Origin: JAIBJN01 sp035461525
Lineage (GTDB): Bacteria; Actinomycetota; Thermoleophilia; Gaiellales; Gaiellaceae
Direction of reading: 5' to 3'
NCBI GenBank assembly: GCA_035461525.1
Contig: DATHVD010000009.1
Coordinates: forward strand, 1-51,257
Length of the DNA stretch: 51,257 nucleotides
The number at the start of each line of letters is the position of its first letter. Within the stretch, counting starts at the first letter, position 1. This document shows positions 48,543 through 51,257 of this stretch, in pieces. The position numbers were made by a program, and so were the translations under genes. A model generated the notes under the pieces. The model ran no database searches and was not told where the DNA came from. It saw only the letters and a program-made list of their open reading frames with translations.

Positions 48543-49620
48543 GGGCGCATCCACCGGGGCCCTCGTCGACGTCGAGAACCTGCGGGTCTGGTTTCCGATC
48601 AAGAGCGGCATCTTCCTCGACCGCCACGTCGGCGACATCAAGGCCGTTGACGACGTCTCGATCCGGATCACGCGCGGGGAGACGCTCGGCCTCGTGGGCG
48701 AGTCGGGCTGCGGGAAGTCGACGATGGGCCGGGCGATCCTTCGGCTCTACGAGCCGACGGGAGGGCGGATCCTCTTCGACGGGCAGGACATCACGCACCT
48801 GAAGGAGACCGAGCTCCGGCCGCTGCGGCGACGGATGCAGATGATCTTCCAGGACCCGTTCGCGTCCCTCAACCCCCGGCACAGCGTCGGTCGGATCGTC
48901 AGCGAGCCCCTGCGCGTGCACGGGATCACGAAGCGCCGCGAGTCGGGCCGGCGCGTCCGCGAGCTGCTCCAGATCGTCGGGCTGCCGGCCGACGCCGGCT
49001 CGCGCTACCCGCACGAGTTCTCAGGAGGCCAGCGCCAACGGGTGGGCCTCGCGCGCTCGCTTGCGCTCAACCCCGACTTCATCGTCTGCGACGAGCCGGT
49101 CTCCGCTCTCGACGTGTCGATCCAGGCGCAGATCGTGAACCTGCTCGAGTCGCTGCAGCGCGACTTCGACCTCACGTACCTCTTCATCGCCCACGACCTG
49201 GCCGTTGTCCGCCACATCTCCGACCGGATCGCGGTCATGTACCTGGGCAAGATCGTCGAGGTCTCGCCCGCCGAGGAGCTCTACTCGAGCCCGCTCCACC
49301 CGTACACGATCTCCCTGCTCTCCGCCGTTCCGATCCCGGACCCCGAGGTGGAGCGGGAGCGGGAGACGATCCTGCTCGCCGGCGACCTTCCGAGCCCGGC
49401 AAACCCCCCGGCGGCCTGCCGCTTCCATACCCGCTGCCCGTACGTCCAAGAGACTCGCTGCCGCGACGAGGAGCCTCCGCTTCGCACGTTCGACGGGGAC
49501 CACGTCGTGGCGTGCCACTGGGCCGAGGACATCAGAGCGGGCAAGATCCAGCCGCGGGCGCGTGAGGTGGTGCTCGAAGCTCAGCCGGCGCCCACGGTGT
49601 ACGAGCCTCCGGTCATCTGA
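48535..49620 (+). CDS. Peptide ABC transporter ATPase, DppF type
   Basis: Second ATPase, 361 residues. LRVWFPIKSGIFLDRHVGDI is the OppF/DppF N-terminal insertion. Walker A is GESGCGKSTMGRAIL, the Q-loop MQMIFQDPFASLNPRHSVG, the signature EFSGGQRQRVGLARSLAL, Walker B FIVCDEPVSALDVSIQAQIV and the switch His YLFIAHDLAVVRH. The C-terminus has the Cys-containing oligopeptide extension (CRFHTRCPYVQETRC). The TTG start (48535) overlaps the DppD stop. A double hairpin follows the gene. Confidence 0.94.
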   Translation: MAEGASTGALVDVENLRVWFPIKSGIFLDRHVGDIKAVDDVSIRITRGETLGLVGESGCGKSTMGRAILRLYEPTGGRILFDGQDITHLKETELRPLRRRMQMIFQDPFASLNPRHSVGRIVSEPLRVHGITKRRESGRRVRELLQIVGLPADAGSRYPHEFSGGQRQRVGLARSLALNPDFIVCDEPVSALDVSIQAQIVNLLESLQRDFDLTYLFIAHDLAVVRHISDRIAVMYLGKIVEVSPAEELYSSPLHPYTISLLSAVPIPDPEVERERETILLAGDLPSPANPPAACRFHTRCPYVQETRCRDEEPPLRTFDGDHVVACHWAEDIRAGKIQPRAREVVLEAQPAPTVYEPPVI

Positions 49621-49625
49621 CGCTG

Positions 49626-49664
49626 GGCCCGAGTTGGTCGGGCCTTCGTGCCTTGCGGCACGAA
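49626..49664 (+). terminator. Double hairpin terminator of the peptide ABC operon
   Basis: GGCCCGA-GTTGG-TCGGGCC (49626-49644) is followed at once by TTCGTGCC-TTGC-GGCACGAA (49645-49664), both with perfect stems. A CTTTTT lies about 16 bases later. They begin 6 bases after the last stop of the transporter operon. Confidence 0.8.
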
Positions 49665-49707
49665 AAGGGCTTTCTCCCTCTTTTTGGGGTCGTGACGCCG
49701 GGAAGCG

Positions 49708-50061
49708 GTGCCGATTCCAGGCGCGATGGACGCCGCCGAGCGCAAGAACATCCTGAGCCGGTACTTGGATCACTCGCGGCGCTTCGACGAGGTCGCGGCC
49801 CGCAGGAACGGCCGCAACGAGACCGCCGAGGTCATCCCGCTCACCCCGCCGATGCGCGAGCTCGAGCAGGAGCCGACGATGCGCGAGATCGAGGTGCTCC
49901 AGCTCATCTCGGACGGGCTCGTCAACCGCGAGATCGGCCAGCGCCTGTTCCTCTCGGAGGAGACGGTGAAGTCGCACGTCCGTCATCTCCTGGCGAAGCT
50001 CCAGGCCCGCAGCCGCGCTCACGCAGTCGCCATCGGCTTCCGCCGCGGCATCATCGCGTAG
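49708..50061 (+). CDS. LuxR/GerE-type HTH regulator without receiver domain
   Basis: A small DNA-binding protein (117 residues from GTG 49708, or 111 from ATG 49726). The C-terminal half is a GerE helix-turn-helix: PTMREIEVLQLISDGLVNRE, then IGQRLFLSEETVKSHVRHLL and AKLQARSRAHAVAIGFRRG. The N-terminal 50 residues (AERKNILSRYLDHSRRFDEV) are charged and helical and match no receiver or ligand domain I recognise. It may work through a partner or as a constitutive binder. It follows the terminator of the ABC operon and ends in its own hairpin. Confidence 0.83.
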   Translation: MPIPGAMDAAERKNILSRYLDHSRRFDEVAARRNGRNETAEVIPLTPPMRELEQEPTMREIEVLQLISDGLVNREIGQRLFLSEETVKSHVRHLLAKLQARSRAHAVAIGFRRGIIA

Positions 50062-50075
50062 CGCGCCCAGAGTGA

Positions 50076-50104
50076 GGAAAACCCGGCGGAGAGCCAGGTT
50101 TTCC
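50076..50104 (+). terminator. Hairpin after the LuxR-type gene
   Basis: GGAAAACC (50076-50083) and GGTTTTCC (50097-50104) form an 8-bp stem with a 13-base loop, 15 bases after the stop. It is unusually AT-rich for this genome. Confidence 0.5.
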
Positions 50105-50187
50105 ACGGCTTCCACAGCCTTGTTGACAATATCCCTCGTCGGAGGGATGTGACCGGATGAGGAAAGGCTAAGACTTCGGGAGGTTTG

Positions 50188-50274
50188 CTACCAGCACCTG
50201 TAGTTGCCGGCAAATGCAGCGATGGTCGCCGCTGCACCGATGAGCGCCAGGGCTCGGGTCTTCCAGTGGAGCAT
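50188..50274 (-). CDS. Small hydrophobic peptide (28 aa)
   Basis: A 28-codon frame on the minus strand starts MLHWKTRALALIGAAAT and ends GNYRCW. A basic start, a hydrophobic stretch (about residues 8-22) and an aromatic tail give a single-span membrane or secreted peptide. AAGGGAG lies four bases before the ATG, and a strong promoter (TTGAAT-N17-TATGAT) is 37 bases upstream. The gap holds no other gene on this strand. Function unknown; a stress peptide, small membrane regulator or toxin-like peptide are possibilities only. Confidence 0.55.
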   Translation of the reverse strand: MLHWKTRALALIGAAATIAAFAGNYRCW

Positions 50275-50310
50275 CGAACTCCCTTCTCGTCGTGGAAAAA
50301 CGGCGCCGCG

Positions 50311-50339
50311 ATCATATCCCCCTTTTGGGTGACATTCAA
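50311..50339 (-). promoter_or_regulatory. Strong promoter for the 28-aa peptide gene
   Basis: TTGAAT (50339-50334), a 17-base spacer and TATGAT (50316-50311) are among the best sigma-70 matches in the window. It overlaps the start region of the divergent HD-GYP gene. Confidence 0.7.
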
Positions 50340-50344
50340 GAGCT

Positions 50345-51257
50345 TTGACAAGTTTTGATCAGACTCGGGCAGCTCCGCCTAGACCCGGTGCCGCGGCAGG
50401 CCTCAGAGTCGAGCCAATCGCGGTATTTGCGGTTGCGCTGGCCGTTTCCGCAGCAGCGCTTGCGCTAGGGCTCGTTCTCAACGGGGAGGCCCTGGCACCT
50501 GGTTGGGCGCTCATCGCTCTGAGTGCCCTCTCTGCGCTCGCCGAGAAGCGTCCAGTCAGGGTCAGCTCCAATACGGAAGTCACGGTTTCCCTTCTCCCCA
50601 TCGTATTTGCCGCAGTTGTCTTCGGCCCGCTGAGTGCAATGGTGGTTGGGGCGGCGGGTCTCGCTGTCACCTTCGGGCGGCCCAGACTTCGCTGGCTGAC
50701 GTGGACGGGATCGGCAGCTCTGAGCGGAGGTCTTGCGGGTGTTGCAGCCGCAAGCGTTCTCCCACCCGATCCGTCGTTCGGGCACCTCGTGGTCGGCGTG
50801 GCCGTAGCGGTACTCATCAAGCCGGCTGTAGACGTCGGGCTCGGCGCGCTCACGGTCACGATCCGAGGGAGTGGGAGATTTCTCGACGTCATGCTCTTGT
50901 TTCGACCAATTCTCGTGAGCACCGTTCCCCTCTACACGCCGATTCTCGTTCTGTTGGTCTGGGCGTTTGAATCGCTTTCCGTCTGGAGCGTTTTTCTCTT
51001 CGGGGCGCCTGCGTACGCGGCGCACCGACTACATGGCCTTTATCGCGAGCAGATGCAGACGACTGAGCAGCTGCGCGTTGCCAATGAACGCCTTGAACGA
51101 GCAGGCCTATCGTTTGCGACAGCTCTCGTTGCCGCTCTCGATGCTCGAGACCAGTACACGGCAGGTCACTCCGCGGCGGTCGCTGTCTATGCGCGTGATA
51201 TCGCGAAGAGGCTAGGCCTCTCCGAGGAGAAGCAGCAGCTGGCTCACCTTTGCGGTC
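50345..51257 (+). CDS. Membrane protein with HD-GYP domain, N-terminal part (cut by window edge)
   Basis: The frame is open from a stop at 50330 to the window end. From TTG 50345 it starts MTSFDQTRAAPPRPG and then has about six hydrophobic spans (for example AVFAVALAVSAAALALGLVL and LLPIVFAAVVFGPLSAMVVG). A short coiled linker (REQMQTTEQLRVANERLERA) follows. The window ends inside an HD/HD-GYP domain: LVAALDARDQYTAGHSAAVA and YARDIAKRLGLSEEKQQLAH. HD-GYP enzymes commonly degrade cyclic di-GMP, but the catalytic GYP lies beyond the edge. No good ribosome site is seen before TTG. The gene uses TTT, GTT, CTT and GTA codons more than its neighbours and is less GC-rich, hinting at a different origin. 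Confidence 0.8.
   Translation, partial: MTSFDQTRAAPPRPGAAAGLRVEPIAVFAVALAVSAAALALGLVLNGEALAPGWALIALSALSALAEKRPVRVSSNTEVTVSLLPIVFAAVVFGPLSAMVVGAAGLAVTFGRPRLRWLTWTGSAALSGGLAGVAAASVLPPDPSFGHLVVGVAVAVLIKPAVDVGLGALTVTIRGSGRFLDVMLLFRPILVSTVPLYTPILVLLVWAFESLSVWSVFLFGAPAYAAHRLHGLYREQMQTTEQLRVANERLERAGLSFATALVAALDARDQYTAGHSAAVAVYARDIAKRLGLSEEKQQLAHLCG

Noticed and set aside
50019..50351. A 110-codon minus-strand frame covering the LuxR-HD-GYP gap
   Set aside because: It overlaps the strong minus-strand promoter and the LuxR terminator, has no domain features and disagrees with the well-supported 28-codon frame.
1..51257. CRISPR arrays, tRNA or rRNA genes, insertion sequences
   Set aside because: No regularly spaced direct repeats, cloverleaf-like segments, rRNA motifs or transposase domains were seen by eye; weak or distant copies could be missed.

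Overview
The window is a compact, very GC-rich bacterial chromosome segment. GTG and TTG starts are frequent, and most co-directional genes overlap by 1-14 bases, usually as ATGA or GTGA. A hopanoid locus, a mainly actinobacterial gene repertoire and -10 boxes lying right against start codons suggest a high-GC actinobacterium, possibly of the Thermoleophilia (Gaiellales/Solirubrobacterales) type. That placement is inference; the window has no rRNA or tRNA to test it.

Region 1 (1-8962, minus strand) is an amino-acid biosynthesis super-operon in the order leuA, leuB-like, ilvB, ilvN, ilvC, hom, thrC, thrB, ilvD (cut by the left edge). It is preceded by a good promoter and a short leader reading frame that ends in a run of Leu/Val/Ile codons, followed by hairpins and the leuA ribosome site: a classic attenuator layout. 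Two points stand out. LeuA lacks its C-terminal regulatory domain, and the LeuB-like protein has lost nearly all catalytic and metal-binding residues. Two matching palindromes lie in the thrC-thrB gap.

Region 2 (9.0-12.3 kb) is a small mixed zone: a GMC (cholesterol-oxidase-like) flavoenzyme, small unknown proteins, a YdeI-family protein, a decayed Phd/YefM-type antitoxin and a split small reading frame. Region 3 (12.3-20.0 kb, minus) runs SDR, metallophosphoesterase, three tandem old-yellow-enzyme paralogs with a C-terminal Cys cluster, and a patatin phospholipase. Region 4 (20-25 kb) holds a lipoprotein, a C26 amidotransferase, an ornithine-cyclodeaminase-like gene, a PPOX flavoprotein, a CoA transferase and an aldo/keto reductase.

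Region 5 (25.0-33.4 kb, plus) is a hopanoid locus: hpnC, hpnD and hpnE (squalene from farnesyl diphosphate), shc (cyclisation), hpnA, hpnH and hpnG (side-chain extension), and ispH (isoprenoid precursor supply). pheA follows. Region 6 (34.3-40.0 kb, minus) has a secreted protein, a tandem-GNAT acetyltransferase, a CnoX-like thioredoxin, a histone-deacetylase-family enzyme, an SDR, an alpha-hydroxy-acid oxidase and a stand-alone 5'-3' exonuclease. Region 7 (40.0-49.7 kb, plus) has topoisomerase III, a primary-type sigma-70 factor, and a five-gene peptide ABC importer closed by a double hairpin. The right end holds a LuxR-type regulator, a 28-residue peptide gene with its own strong promoter on the minus strand, and the start of a membrane HD-GYP protein that runs off the window and is visibly less GC-rich than its neighbours.

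A recurring feature is a TANNNT-like hexamer exactly 6-7 bases before the start codon of about eight genes, which suggests leaderless transcription.
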